Below, in pieces: positions 32,446 to 44,100 of a stretch of DNA of 64,000 bases. How positions within the stretch are numbered: the first letter of the stretch is position 1; each line of letters starts with the position of its first letter. The stretch comes from Gamsiella multidivaricata (lineage: Eukaryota > Mortierellomycota > Mortierellomycetes > Mortierellales > Mortierellaceae): NCBI RefSeq assembly GCF_025024155.1, contig NW_026251711.1, positions 682,001 through 746,000 of the forward strand. The letters are read 5' to 3'. The notes beneath the pieces were generated by a model. That model made no database searches and was not told the origin of the DNA. It saw only the letters and a program-made list of their open reading frames with translations. A program made the position numbers and the translations under genes.

Positions 32446-35400
32446 CTAATCTCCTATTTGCTCCACCTCCGCGTTTCCAGCAAGCGAAAAGACATTCGCC
32501 GAATCGACCGGCTTTGCTGACTGTACAGCGAGAGGATCAGTCGTGGCGAAGATATCGATCATACTGTGGTTTGTTGGTACCTTGAGTTTACGCGCCGCGG
32601 ACGCCATACTAACTAGCTTTTTGCTTGCCTCGCGGAAGCTCAAAGGCGGAACCGGCTTGACCACAGCGCCGCGCTGCTCTAATAGACGCATATATTTCCT
32701 GCTTAAGCCTTGCACGTTCTGGATAGAGGTATTTGACACGATAAGTCTGTCATGCATCGAACTCCAATGCAGGCGCACCTGATAGCGATCCTCCCCTTCT
32801 ATGACCTGCCATATGCGAACAGACATATCCTCACAGCCGGTTGCGAAATAGGTACCGTTTGGATTAGCGTTCCAGGTGATGCTTGTGATGAATCCATGGA
32901 AATCATCAACAACTGCCAAACAATGACCCGAATCCACATCCCACAGCCGCACCGTCCCGTCCCGACTTCCCGAGGCGATCTGCTGGCCGCTAGGCGAATA
33001 CATCACGCTCGTAACATAGTCGATATGGCCGCTTAAGATGGGACCGGGTGCACCGGTTTGCGCATCCCATAGTCGCACCGTGTTGTCGCTACTGCCCGAG
33101 GCGATCTGCTGGCCGCTGGGTGAATACACCACGCTCGTAACACCGCCGGTATGGCCGCTTAAGATGGGACCCGGTTCACCGGTTTGCGCGTCCCACAGTC
33201 GCACCGTCGTGTCCCAACTGCCCGAGGCGATTTGCTGGCCGCTAGGCGAATACACCACGCTCGTAACCCATTCGGTATGACCACTCAAGGTGTGGGCTTT
33301 TGCCCAAGTCGAAGTGTCATACACGCTGATCGTACCGTCGTCGAGACCTGCCACACAGAACGTCCCATCTGGCGAATACGCGCAGGAAAGCACCCCGCAA
33401 TCTTCTGAGAGATACGGCCATTCCCTAAACTGCACACCCGCCATCTGTGCATGGCTCAATTTGGCCTGACGCAGCCAAATATTGCGGATATTGACTTTTC
33501 TCAAATCTGCCCCTTGTAGCTGAGCAGAATCGAATTGGCCGCCACTCAGGTCTGCTCCTGGAATCTGGATGCCTTTCAGATCTGCACCGTTAAACAGCAT
33601 CCCAGCTCTGACCAATATTGTGATCGCATTGGCCGCCGCCTTACGTGCCTCTTTGTCGATTTTGGAGCACTCAATCGCTGCGAGCAGCTGTTGCTTGAAG
33701 AGAGGTTCCTGTTGGACACGCTCTGCTAAAAAGTGCAGAATTGACGGCTCGTCCACAAAGCATCTCCGTGCCAAGGGCGAATCGAGCACGACCTTTTCAA
33801 TGGCTGCCGCCGGTTCTTCTACAGCAGTCCGGTTTTCAAAGCTCATCACGGAATGGACGCTCCCTCGACGTTGCAGGGCTTGAGGTAAGGCCGCGCGACT
33901 TGCGTTCTCTCCGTCTCGCGGCTCAAACACCGCTCGGGCCAAGCAGTATTCCAGCAGTGATTTATGGATAAACCGGTACTGATTGCCGCTACGCGTCAGA
34001 GGACAGGCTTCCAGCAGGAGCTGATTCTCGTCTTCTCGGGAGAAAAACTGTTCCTTCCACGTCTCTTTATCTCGTTTGCGCGAATAGGCCGCCACCGGAT
34101 TACCTGCCTGATGTTCGTAAATTGCACTGGCCAAGTCCTTGAGAAAATCCATGCCATCCTGAGTAAAGCCTTCGTCGTTCAGCTTCTCAAAGTTTGCCCT
34201 CGCTTGAGGGCTCAAGTCTTTGTTCCCAAGCCGCTTCTTGCCGCGCTCTAGCCACTGCTCCACAAACTGGTCATACAATGCGACTCTAGTGACCCAGACG
34301 GCCGAGAGATCTTGTCGTTGATCCACTATGCGCGGCAATACCTCCATGGACAGCGTCAACATAAACGGGTTCTTGACCAGATCCTGCAGGCTGGGAATCA
34401 GATTGAGAGCCTTCAAGTAGTCCGCCACCTGCCAGAGCGGGCTCGTCGTGGACACATATTTCATTATGTATTCTTGAATTTGATCCATAGAGAATGGTGC
34501 AATGACCGCTTCTTGAAACGCTGGCTCTGCTTGGTGATTGCGATCTGCTGGCTGGAACCGATCCCGATAATCGAGCCCAAGGTACTCGCTGCGGCAGCTA
34601 ATGACCATCTGAGCGCTCCATTCTCCCACCTGGTTCAGTTGGTTGCTCGTGTACAGGTTGTGTGTCTGCTGACTCTCATCATATCCGTCACAAATCAAGA
34701 TGAATTTGCGGTGGTCTTTCAGCTCTCGGATCTGGGGCTCGGTAAACTCTGCCTTCCGTAGATGTTTGGCGATCAGATCCTGTTCTGGCTTGTCAATTGC
34801 GGGTAAGCTGATAAAGAGCGGAATTATGCCTTCCTTTTTCTTATAGGCATCCCACAGGTCACACTCGAGTTGCCGGTTAAAGGTCGACTTGCCTCCACCC
34901 GAATCGCCTAGCAGGAGCATCACCTTACGGCAACTGCTCAGGAAGCCTTTAACTTCTTTTGTCAGGTCGAACAGGTTGTCATCGGACGCCTACAAGTTAG
35001 CCTTGGCTTGAGGGGGGATGTAAACGGCTCCGCCTCGTTCCTCCAATCCTTGCTTTCTCAGTCGTCTCAGGTCGGCTTCAACATCGGGTTTGTTCTGAAC
35101 AAGATCAAGCAATGATGACGACGCGATGGTTGATAAGGCAACCTGCAGTCGATGCAAGCTTCGATTTTCCTTTTGGCAATCCTGATAAAGAATCCTTTTC
35201 GTCTCATCGCCATCCAATTCCAGCTCTTGCAACAAAGATTCGACACCTACACCATGTATCGCATAGACGAGAATAGAATATAGTACAGCTATTAGTCTCT
35301 GCTCGGTGGTGAACTCCATACTTCATGATAAAGCAAGAGCCACTCACGCATCCGTTCATCATACATACTTGGCATAGCTGAGCCAGATGTCGAAGCCAAC

Positions 35401-37088
35401 TGCATAAGAATGTGAAGGATCCATTGCTTGACGAGGGCCTGCTGGCCCCACACTACATCGTTTCGGTATATCTCGCCCAGAAACGCAACAGCACCTTGGC
35501 GAGACTCGATGTTCCATAGTGAATTGGCGGCAAGGTCCCCCAGCCGCTGGCATACTCCTAGTTGAAAGGCTAGGTCACGCCGGCAAGGCGCTTCACAGAC
35601 AAGAGTCTTGAACTTGGCGAGTTGACCGTCTCGAAGCAGTGTGTCTGTCCCGCGCAGTGCTGTATATCAGGCATGTTTCTTGTTGAAGCTGAGACTGACC
35701 TTGAGAGATTCCAACAGTCCTTGTCCACTTTCGGCCAGTGCGCTCACACCTTCATAGCCGATTTTCGCCACCTGGATCACCTCTCCCAGTCCCTCCTGAA
35801 GATGTCCGAGCCCTGTGATGAAGCCGTTGACGTCCAGGCCTTTTACGGCGCTAACTATCCCCGAGACGCCCTTCAAAACAATTTCAGTGCGCTGCATCGT
35901 TGCTTGCCAAGGTGATTCGTTGTCTGGGACACACTGCAGCGCTTGAAAAGCATAGGCAGCCTGGTACACCAAGTAAGGGTCGTTGCTGCTTTGCAGCCCA
36001 TTCAAATAGACAGAGAGTGGCTCTTGGAGCTCTACACGCTTTAAGTCTGAGATCTTGGTATCGGCCATGGCATCCAGGACATTGGACACTGCAAGCGTGA
36101 GACGGCAGATGTGATCTGAAGACTGAGTATGAGTATCCTGTAGGCGGGTGTTGAGGTTGTGCAGGATCGCGACTAGGTCATCCGAGTCGAGGTAGCCCTT
36201 GGGAGCGCTTTGGACCAACTGTGCCAGCCCTTCGAGGGACTGCACATCCAGCAGGCTGGACTTGTCAACGCCATCGACAAATAGCATGAGTAGAGAGTGG
36301 AAGTATTCCTTTTCAAGAACTGGGGCCAGACACACGACTTCTGCGACAGCCTTAGCATCCTTGAGCTCATCGCGAGCGAATGCCCGGATCACATCTGTCG
36401 CCAGCGTCCTGAGTCTCTCTTTCTCCTCTGCATTCCCCTCTGTGAATTTCACCCAATTTCCTGCAGCTGGTTCAAAGACCTCTTCAGGTGACAGCGTCAC
36501 TTGCAGAAGGCCAAGGCAGTAAGCGAGCTGGGAAGTATTACTGAGTCGCTTATCTGCCTCTGGTAACGCGATCTTGATGGTGGACTGACAGATGTTATCA
36601 GGAAAGATATTCTCAGGGACCCGTGCCATGTCGCGGCAGGCACTGTCGGTGGCAGAGAAACTTACAGGACCTGAATCTTTTGTAGGACGCACATGGCTGT
36701 TGAAATCAGAGGACAGTCAATAAAGCGAGAGATGCGTTAGGTGCGACGTACGGTATAGCCGGCTAATGCGAACAGGTACAGAGCAAGTTCCTGTTACTTA
36801 CCCCCACTTTTCTGCCCTGTTGTAGCTGACCTGTGCCATTTCATTATATCCTAAGCTCTCCAGTAGTCTGGCATGCTCGAGACAGGCCCCGACGAATCCA
36901 TCGCGTAGGGCTTGATCCTCGACGGACAGGGGAGTTGTAAGAGTCTTTTTCGCTGCTCTTTTCATTCGGGATAAAGCAATTTCCCGATCCTTGGTTTTGC
37001 GCGCATTCTCCACGTAGATGTTGGTGAGCTCCAGTTCCTTTTGTGGTGAAAGAGTCTTTCGCGAGGACGAAAAAGTTCTGTCAAACAT
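32446..37088 (-). pseudogene. NLR-type protein: ARM-like domain, NACHT NTPase, pentapeptide repeats, WD40; two in-frame stops
   Basis: STAND/NLR architecture as in fungal self/non-self recognition (HET-E/NWD) proteins. Exons: 37088-36802, 36696-35348 and 35246-32446. They join in frame to 1,478 codons, interrupted by TGA at 35667-35669 and TAG at 34990-34992. Order: N-terminal helical segment (NARKTKDREIAL, KAQ-like AEKWG); ARM-like region (LAYCLGLLQVTLSPEEVFEPA, LYLNGLQSSNDPYLVYQAAYAF); Walker A GDSGGGKST and Walker B KFILICDGYDE; sensor-type MVISCRSEYLG; winged-helix region (LIPSLQDLVKNPFMLTLSMEVLPR); pentapeptide repeats (GADLSGGQFDSAQLQGADL); then WD40 repeats, three nearly identical. Apart from the two stops the frame is clean, so inactivation is recent or the protein is made as separate pieces (a pure NACHT-WD40 product could start at 34923). 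The gene lies between two 25S rRNA fragments. Confidence 0.85.
32900..33290 (-). repeat. 126-bp tandem WD40-coding repeats (about three units)
   Basis: The block CGAGGCGATYTGCTGGCCGC recurs at 32971, 33097 and 33223, exactly 126 bp (42 codons) apart. Each unit codes a WD40 blade of the form VTSVVYSPSGQQIASGSxDxTVRLWD. Near-identity between units, at synonymous sites too, points to recent duplication or gene conversion. Confidence 0.9.
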
Positions 37089-38238
37089 GTTATTTCTCTG
37101 AGGGCGTCTCTCCTGTTATCATAGAGCGGATGGCGGCGATATTAGTGACCTTGTGGTTGATCGATATACTTGTGCGAGTAGCCAGTATGCCAGTATACGT
37201 ACTTACTTGACAGACACCTCAGTAACGCGATGCGAGTCATTAAGTCGCAGTGGACCGGTATATTACAGACGTAGAGGCAGCAGAATGAGCTGTCGTCGTA
37301 AATCAAAACATTAATATCCATAGCAGCTGCATGAACCAGATCATATGTGGCTACTCTGTCAAGCGATGGCGCCCTACCTTGGAAGTGTCTATTCGACTCT
37401 TGTTTCCTTTGACTGGATGCAGAGGTAGTCCTGAAGATTTATCCTCCTCGTGCCTCCTAGCAGCGATACCAACTGCCCGTTGTGAAGCATGCAGGGTTAA
37501 TAATCTTATGACATGCCTATAGGCTACTATCGACTGACAAGAAACAGTGCCTCACCTCAACAGGAGTCTGTTTCTCGAGTTCTTTCACCAGCCGAGGAGA
37601 TGGTCCGTCCCTGTCCAATGTTCTCTACAATTATTTGTTTAAGGCGGTCTGCACACGAACAAGGCAGTCGAGTGGAGTGATATTCGCTTCCCTCGTCAGT
37701 TCTAGCAGATTCCTGTGAGCATGAAAGAAGGGATTATTATCCATTGCACATGAATGGCTGTTCTCGTGATCTCGGCCATTCTAGCATTAACACTCTTGGC
37801 TCGACTGTGGTTGTTCAGGTACATTCAGGGATGGGACTTTGACAGATAAACTGTGTCTTTGTTACCAATGAGTCGCCGCTGGGCTGTGCTTATTGAGATC
37901 GAACAGAAACGTACGGGAGACAGACAGAAGAGCGAGAAAGCAGAGACGTGCGAGAGGCAGACAGAAGAGCGTGAAAAGTTGAGAAAGCTAAGAGGCGGTT
38001 CCTGATGGATTAAGGGAGGGAGAATCTGGGAAGAAGGGAAAGTGGGAAAGAGAGGAAAAGAGTGCAAAGACACACATCCATCGTTGCAGCATCCGCCAAA
38101 CGGAGCCATGTTTGGGGCCCTCGCCCTCGTGTAACGTGTGAGCTCTCGGATGCAAAGGAAAGAAGGAAAACAAACTGAGAATTGTGCAATTAGCCACCGC
38201 AATGTTCCTTGCTCATCCTTTCCCGCCGCTTCAGCATC
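37089..38238. other. NLR 5' flank within the rDNA-flanked block
   Basis: Presumed promoter of the NLR gene on the minus strand. No coding signal with family support; no terminal inverted repeats recognised between this end and the 32215 end. Confidence 0.4.
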
Positions 38239-38273
38239 ATTCTGACTTTGAGGCGTTCAGCCATAATCCAACA
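38239..38273. repeat. Right copy of the 34-bp direct duplication (25S-derived)
   Basis: ATTCTGACTTTGAGGCGTTC followed by AGCCATAATCCAACA; partner at 32181-32214. This copy runs directly on into further 25S sequence. Confidence 0.8.
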
Positions 38274-38540
38274 GATGATAGCTTCGGACCATTGCCTGCT
38301 CAGGCAGGCACAAATACCAATTATCCGAAGGAGCGGTTCCTCTCGTACTAAGTTCACTTACTATTGCAACAACACCATCAGTGGGGCGAACCTAACCTGT
38401 CCTACGACGGTCTAAACCCAGCTCACGCTGCCTATTAGTGGGTGCACAATCCAACGCTTACTGAATTCTGCTTCAGTATGATAGGAAGAGCTGACATCGA
38501 AGGATCAAGAAGCAACGTCGCCATGAACGCGTGGCTGCTC
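38239..38540 (-). pseudogene. Fragment of 25S/28S rRNA including the sarcin-ricin loop
   Basis: The plus strand is antisense to domain VI of 25S rRNA: TCTGACTTTGAGGCGTTCAG, CCATAATCCAACAGATGATA, then GGTTCCTCTCGTACT at 38335-38349, the complement of the universal sarcin-ricin loop AGTACGAGAGGAACC. It continues with ACGGTCTAAACCCAGCTCAC and TGATAGGAAGAGCTGACATC to about 38540, where similarity stops. It is less diverged than the 31937-32214 fragment. On the minus strand this piece precedes, and the other follows, in normal rRNA order, with the NLR block between. Confidence 0.9.
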
Positions 38541-40150
38541 TAGTCTGTGTTCCTTCGGTGCTCAGAATTATTTCTTGCATAGACCTCTGCAAGTGTGCTA
38601 TATTGTAACAGTAGTAGAGCTCCAGCTCAACTCGTGGAGATACAACTTCTTGCACAGTTCATATCTCCTGTAACCGCTGCTGCATTATATATTTTGTAAC
38701 ATGGCCCTCTAAGTGTGCGACATATGCACATATGCCTCTACAGACATGCGACTTACTACACTGACTGGTTGATGCATCCTCAACAGCTGCTTAAAGCTCG
38801 ACGCTCGATTCAATATATCCTCTTTATCATAGATGTATTAGTAAACGTCGTCCCCCTGAGCAGCGGTTGTTGAGCTCTGGTACTGATGCCGACCCTGACT
38901 GGCCATGGTCAACCAGTTGATGCTGCTTAGTAAATACTGGAAGGACTGGTGTCATTCTTGGCAAGCGAGGATGTAGTGAAGATCTTGCTTGCTCAGGAAG
39001 AAGGCGATGTGTTCCCTGGTCTCTGGGGGGTCGAGTGGTCAGAGGGACACCTTGGGATGGATCTGGACAGAAGAGGGCGCGGGGGAGGAGGGTAGAAGTG
39101 GGGGAGAGACATATGAGAGAGTGCGCGCTTTATACACGGTGGAATAGAAAGCTGGCCACATTAAGATGAGGTTTGCCCTCCATAGGCGCCGCGCAACAGT
39201 ATCTTTAGGCTTCCTACCGCCCTAAAAGCACTGTCTTGTCCTTATTCTTGCCTCCTCTGTTACATACTTCTCAGCGGGAGCCTACTTTAGGTTCTGCTTT
39301 CCTTATGTATCTTCTTCCATGATTGTCTTTTTCATGACTTCCGCTACTTGTTCTAAGGCATTCAAACGACTGGCTCCCTCCTCCAAGGCAGTCGCCCTCA
39401 AGGTATAAATACCAACCATTCAAGAAGCTCTCTCGTCAAAAAGTAAATATCTCTTTATTCCCAGGGTATGGTGGCTGTATTCGAGCTTGGAGGCGCTGCT
39501 CATGGTGTCGATGCCTTTAACAAATCGGGTTGGCAGGACAGGGATATCAGGATTGAACAATAGACAGCTGCAGTAGAAGCTATGCGGCAGCCTGCCGTTC
39601 AGTGCCGCTAGCCTTTTGGGACGACGCGCGGGTAGAGTCCTGGGCTTTGTCGTTTTGCTTTAATGGTGCGTCCATGAGCATCCTTGCTTTATTGCTCGAC
39701 CTGCTATCACCGATGTCGGTGAATGCTGACAGACTCCTCACAGTCCAAATGATCTTTCACAACTGGTTATGGCCCATCAAGAGAAAATGCATGACCTGTG
39801 TACGCAGTTCTTGTCGATCAAAGGCTTTCTTCTCCCTCCCCCACCAGCGCTTTCCTTTTCTTCTGGTCAAACCATCCCCACACACTCTGCTATTCTTTAT
39901 CAGAATGTAAGTTCCCCATCCATTCAGCTTGTTCGAGTCCAGCAAGCCATAAATGACACCACCCAATAACCAATCTCTGCATTGCCGACCAAGGATCGGA
40001 GCAGCTCACGACGTTGGGGGCGAGCAACACTCGCGCGACCGCGCTTTCGCGGCCGACTCTGCAGGGTACGAAGAGTCCAGTGCCTGGTGCAGTGCCGGGG
40101 CCTGCAGAAAAAGGCGTTTAATATCTAACAGAACTATGCACTGAACTAAG
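38541..40150. other. Gene-poor region beyond the rRNA fragment
   Basis: Short frames only, the longest about 100 codons at 39602-39910, with no family signal. I see no transposon motif. Confidence 0.4.
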
Positions 40151-40945
40151 GATGAGGGCATCTATCAGCAAGAAGACGTTGTTTCTGTCGTCCGTGATCA
40201 GCAAGACGTCCTGGTCCCATCAGACGAGCCTCCCTCTTTTTCAGAGGGTACGAGATCAAGACTTGATGTCCCATCCTCAGACGATGGTCTGAAGGATCCT
40301 GACCTGTAGGTCGCTCTTTATATCCGGCTCTAAATGACGAGCAATACTTGACTGAACCTATGTTCATCACATGTTAGCACGCATAAACCCGCCCTTGAGG
40401 TGGCGAACGAGCCTCGACTGGCGCAAGCACCTCAGACGTGAGTGTATACCGGAGCTTGTTCGCCCGTTTATTTCTTTATTTGTCGTTACGGTTGCTGGGA
40501 ACTCATTGAACGGCATATGGCCGTCGCTTTTTGCTGCAGGAATGAAATAGTCCAGCCTACTTATAAGCGCGATCCAACGAGTGTGGACGAGCAAGGCGCC
40601 GAGCAGACTGCCTCAGACCAGACGCAAGGGCGGGTGACAAACCGGGTTACTCGCAGGGACTTGGTTGCTCATGATCGCAAAAACAGATGCCCTAGCCGCG
40701 TCTTCATTTATTCGATCCGAATTAGAGCGGCTCCTCTCTCATACACCACAGCGGCTCCTTACTTTTTCAATGCAGGCCCAATCCACACCACGCCTACTTA
40801 CAACGTCCTCCTGCTCGGCCAGACGCAAGTCGGGAAGAGCACCTTTGTTCAAGCGGTCAGAAAATATGCAGACCCAAACTGCAAGATCGATTTCCAGACT
40901 ACACCACGCGATCCGGTTTCTTATGCTCAAAGATCCTTGAAATAA
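40151..40945 (+). pseudogene. Fragment of a P-loop GTPase/NTPase-family gene
   Basis: Coding-like pieces: an acidic Ser/Asp-rich frame at about 40151-40308 (EDVVSVVRDQQDVLVPSDEP), another at about 40375-40439 bounded by AG and GTGAG, and a final frame ending THTTPTYNVLLLGQTQVGKSTF. The last has a textbook Walker A (GQTQVGKST) directly after a hydrophobic strand, then FVQAVRKYADPNC and a stop at 40943-40945, with no room for the rest of a G domain. It matches the start of an expanded Mortierella-type P-loop family as I remember it, truncated here. It may instead be the first exons of a gene whose later exons I cannot find. Confidence 0.4.
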
Positions 40946-41066
40946 GTCCCCGATAAATACACATTGCTTTAGCACGTTGGGTGCAGGTTTACTTGAATCC
41001 TTGAATTTTTCTTTTTTAATTGTGATATGGTAAATAAAGGGTATGTTACAAATCTAAAAGCGCTAT

Positions 41067-41097
<31 letters not shown>
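41067..41097. repeat. (TTG)n trinucleotide repeat
   Basis: Ten TTG triplets about 60 bp downstream of the copper-ATPase stop codon, probably in its 3' UTR as (CAA)n. Confidence 0.85.
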
Positions 41098-41160
41098 GAG
41101 CATAGATGCAAGGTATCGTTCTATATGTGTAGTATTGGCAGCAATTTTGATGGTCCGCAG

Positions 41161-44100
41161 CTACACAAACCGTTCCATCTCGGCCTCCTCGATCTCGTCC
41201 ATCGATCCCACGGGTACATATCCATTTGTAGTGCCACCGACGACAGCTCCAAAGAACTCACCGGCCTTTGCAGCGACACCCGAGCCCGTGGACGAGTTTC
41301 CGCCAAACTTCATCTTCCAATGCTCACGGATCATGGCCTGCTTCTTCTCCATCAACTGTTCCCGAATCTTGCGCTCCTGTTCCAACTCGGATTCGTCTAC
41401 GACACGAGGCTTCTTCCAGCGCTTGAGCATCAAACTAGAGAATACGACACTGACGCTCGAGAAGGCCATCATGAGACCTGCAAGCATCGGGTGGAGATGG
41501 TAACCCCATGGCAAGAATACGCCCATCGCAACGGGGACTCCCAAGACGTTGTAGATGCAGGCCCATGCAAAGTTCATCCGGATCCTCTTGAAAATCGTCC
41601 GGCACAGATCGATCGCTGCGACCACATCCGTCAGATCCCCACGCATCAGCACCATATCTGCAGCCTCCATCGCAATATCCGTTCCCGAGACCAGCGCAAT
41701 ACCGAGATCACTCTGGGCCAACGCAGGTGAATCATTAATACCGTCTCCGATCATGGCCACATGGTGGCCCTGAGACTGCATCTTGGTCACAATCGAGGTC
41801 TTGCCGTTAGGGGAGACTCCCGCATGGACGTCCTGAATACCACACTCGGCAGCGATCACCTGAGCAACCAGAGGCTGATCTCCTGTAACCATGGCAACCT
41901 GGATGCCCATTTGCTGCAGCTTGGCGACAGTCTTGGCGGCTTCAGGCTTGATGGTATCTGAGAGCGAGATGAATCCGACAAAGATTCCATTCAAGGCGAC
42001 AAGGACCGTCGTACGACCGGCGCGTTCCTGATGCTGTTGGTCCGCAGCCAGGCTGGCAGGCAAGTGGATCTGGCATTCGTTCAGCCACGACTTATTTCCG
42101 ATCACGACCCGGTAGTCCCGCGCAGATGGCGAAGGCAGTGTCACAGTGCACTCAATTCCTTTACCAGTGCTCGACGCAAAGTCCTTGGTCGTCGCATTGA
42201 ATGTCGACACATTCAATTTGCTCTGGGCATGATGGGCGATAGCGCGACCCAGAGGATGCTCCGACGATGATTCAGCGGTACCAATGATCGTAAACAGATC
42301 GTTCTCAGTCAGAGAGTCCAAGGATGAGCTTGATGATGTTCCTGAGGATGGGATGGCAGCGATCGGCTTCTGGACGCTCCAACTTGCGACTTCCAGCTTT
42401 CCAAGGGTCAGTGTTCCGGTCTTGTCGAACACAACCTTCGTAATCCTGTGTGCAGCCTCCAAGGCGATACCGCTCTTGATCAGAATACCCTGTTGAGCGC
42501 CGACTCCGGTACCGACCATAACAGCTGTTGGTGTCGAGAGACCAAGAGCACAGGGGCAAGCTACCACGATAACCGAGATGCATAGCTTCAAGCACGCCAC
42601 AAACTTGGATGGCTCCATCGAAAACATCCGAGGCAAGTTGTCGGGCATGACCGTATGCGAAACCACCATCCAGACCACGAACGTCAAAACAGCCAAGAAG
42701 ATGACCGCAGGAACGAAATATCCCGCGACCATATCCGCATATGCCTGAATGGGTGCCTTAGATGTCTGAGCGTCCTCGACCAGCTGCACAATCTGAGCCA
42801 ACGCCGTCTCGGCTCCAACTCGCACGGCCTCCATGTCGATTGTTCCTAATCCATTGACGGTGCCCCCAATGACGTTCGATCCCACAGTCTTGGTGATCGG
42901 TTCCACCTCTCCTGTGACCATGCTCTCGTCCACAGTCGACTGTCCGCTGACAACGACACCGTCCGTTGGGATCTTGTCTCCGGGCAAAACCTTGATTAAA
43001 TCGCCCTTCTGGACCAGTTCGGATGGGATCTGCTTCTCCGACACGCGTTCGCCAGTCTTGGGATCCAGAACATAAATAGTGCAAGTCGAGGGAGTCAAAC
43101 ACATGAGCTTCGAGAGCGCAACCGACGTCTTGCCCTTGGCCATATTCTCGAGATATCGACCGAAGGTGACAAAGGCGATCAACATGCTGGATGTGTCAAA
43201 GAATACGGATGCCTTGTGGGCCTGGTCAAACATGGAGTAGAGCATCGAGAAACTTGAGAACGCAAATGCCGACAATGTACCCAACGAGATCAACACATCC
43301 ATCGTCGCCACGCCGTGCTTGATCGACTTGTAAGCGCTGACCATAAACCGACGTCCGACTCCAAACTGCACGGGGATGGTCAGCATGCAGGCCAAGACGT
43401 CGCCGACGACCAAATTGAAAACGACCGGAAGGTTGTAGATGGACTGACCCCAGGCGAACATGGGCAAGATCATCGAGATAACAAAGACCGGCACTGCAAA
43501 TACGAGACTCGTAAACAGAGCTCGTCGCCATTCCTGGATCTCCTTGGTTCGCCCCAGTGACTCGAGCTGCGCATTATGAGACCGCTCCGACAGCAGAGCG
43601 TCGAATCCCATGTCTTCGATCCTCTCCACAATATCACGGACCCCGAGCACTGCATTGTCGTACTCGACCTTGGCGGCCTGGAGGGTCAAGCTAACGGAGG
43701 CCGAGACGATGCCTGGCATCTTGCGAAGTTCACCCTCGATGGAGTTGACGCAGCTGGCACAGGTCATGCCAAAGATTTGGAGGTCGACTGTATCCTTGCG
43801 CCGTTCAATAATGGGTGAAGCCTCGAACCCGATATCATCAATCTTGTCTGCAATTTCCCGGGGAGTGGTCTCGCCTTCGATGTATTCGATGGTCGCCCTC
43901 TCAGCCAGGAGTGCGACCTTGATGGAAATCAAGCCAGGCGCACCCTTGAGGGACCGTTCGATCGATGCGACACAGGAGGCACAGGTCATGCCCTGAATCG
44001 ATAGTTGGGCGGTTTTGATCGATGGATTAGAGGATTGATCGATCGCTCTTGATAACGTCGCATGGGACGCTTGAAGAGGGTGTGACGAAGACAAAGCTGG

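Noticed and set aside
34990..35347. Separate small gene starting MEFTTEQRL
   Set aside because: Better explained as intron plus exon 3 of the NLR: splicing GTGAGT (35347) to TGTAG (35247) restores the family sequence RVESLLQELELDGDE.
32215..38238. R1/R2-type rDNA retrotransposon as the inserted block
   Set aside because: No reverse transcriptase frame, and the junction does not match the known R1 or R2 28S target sequences.
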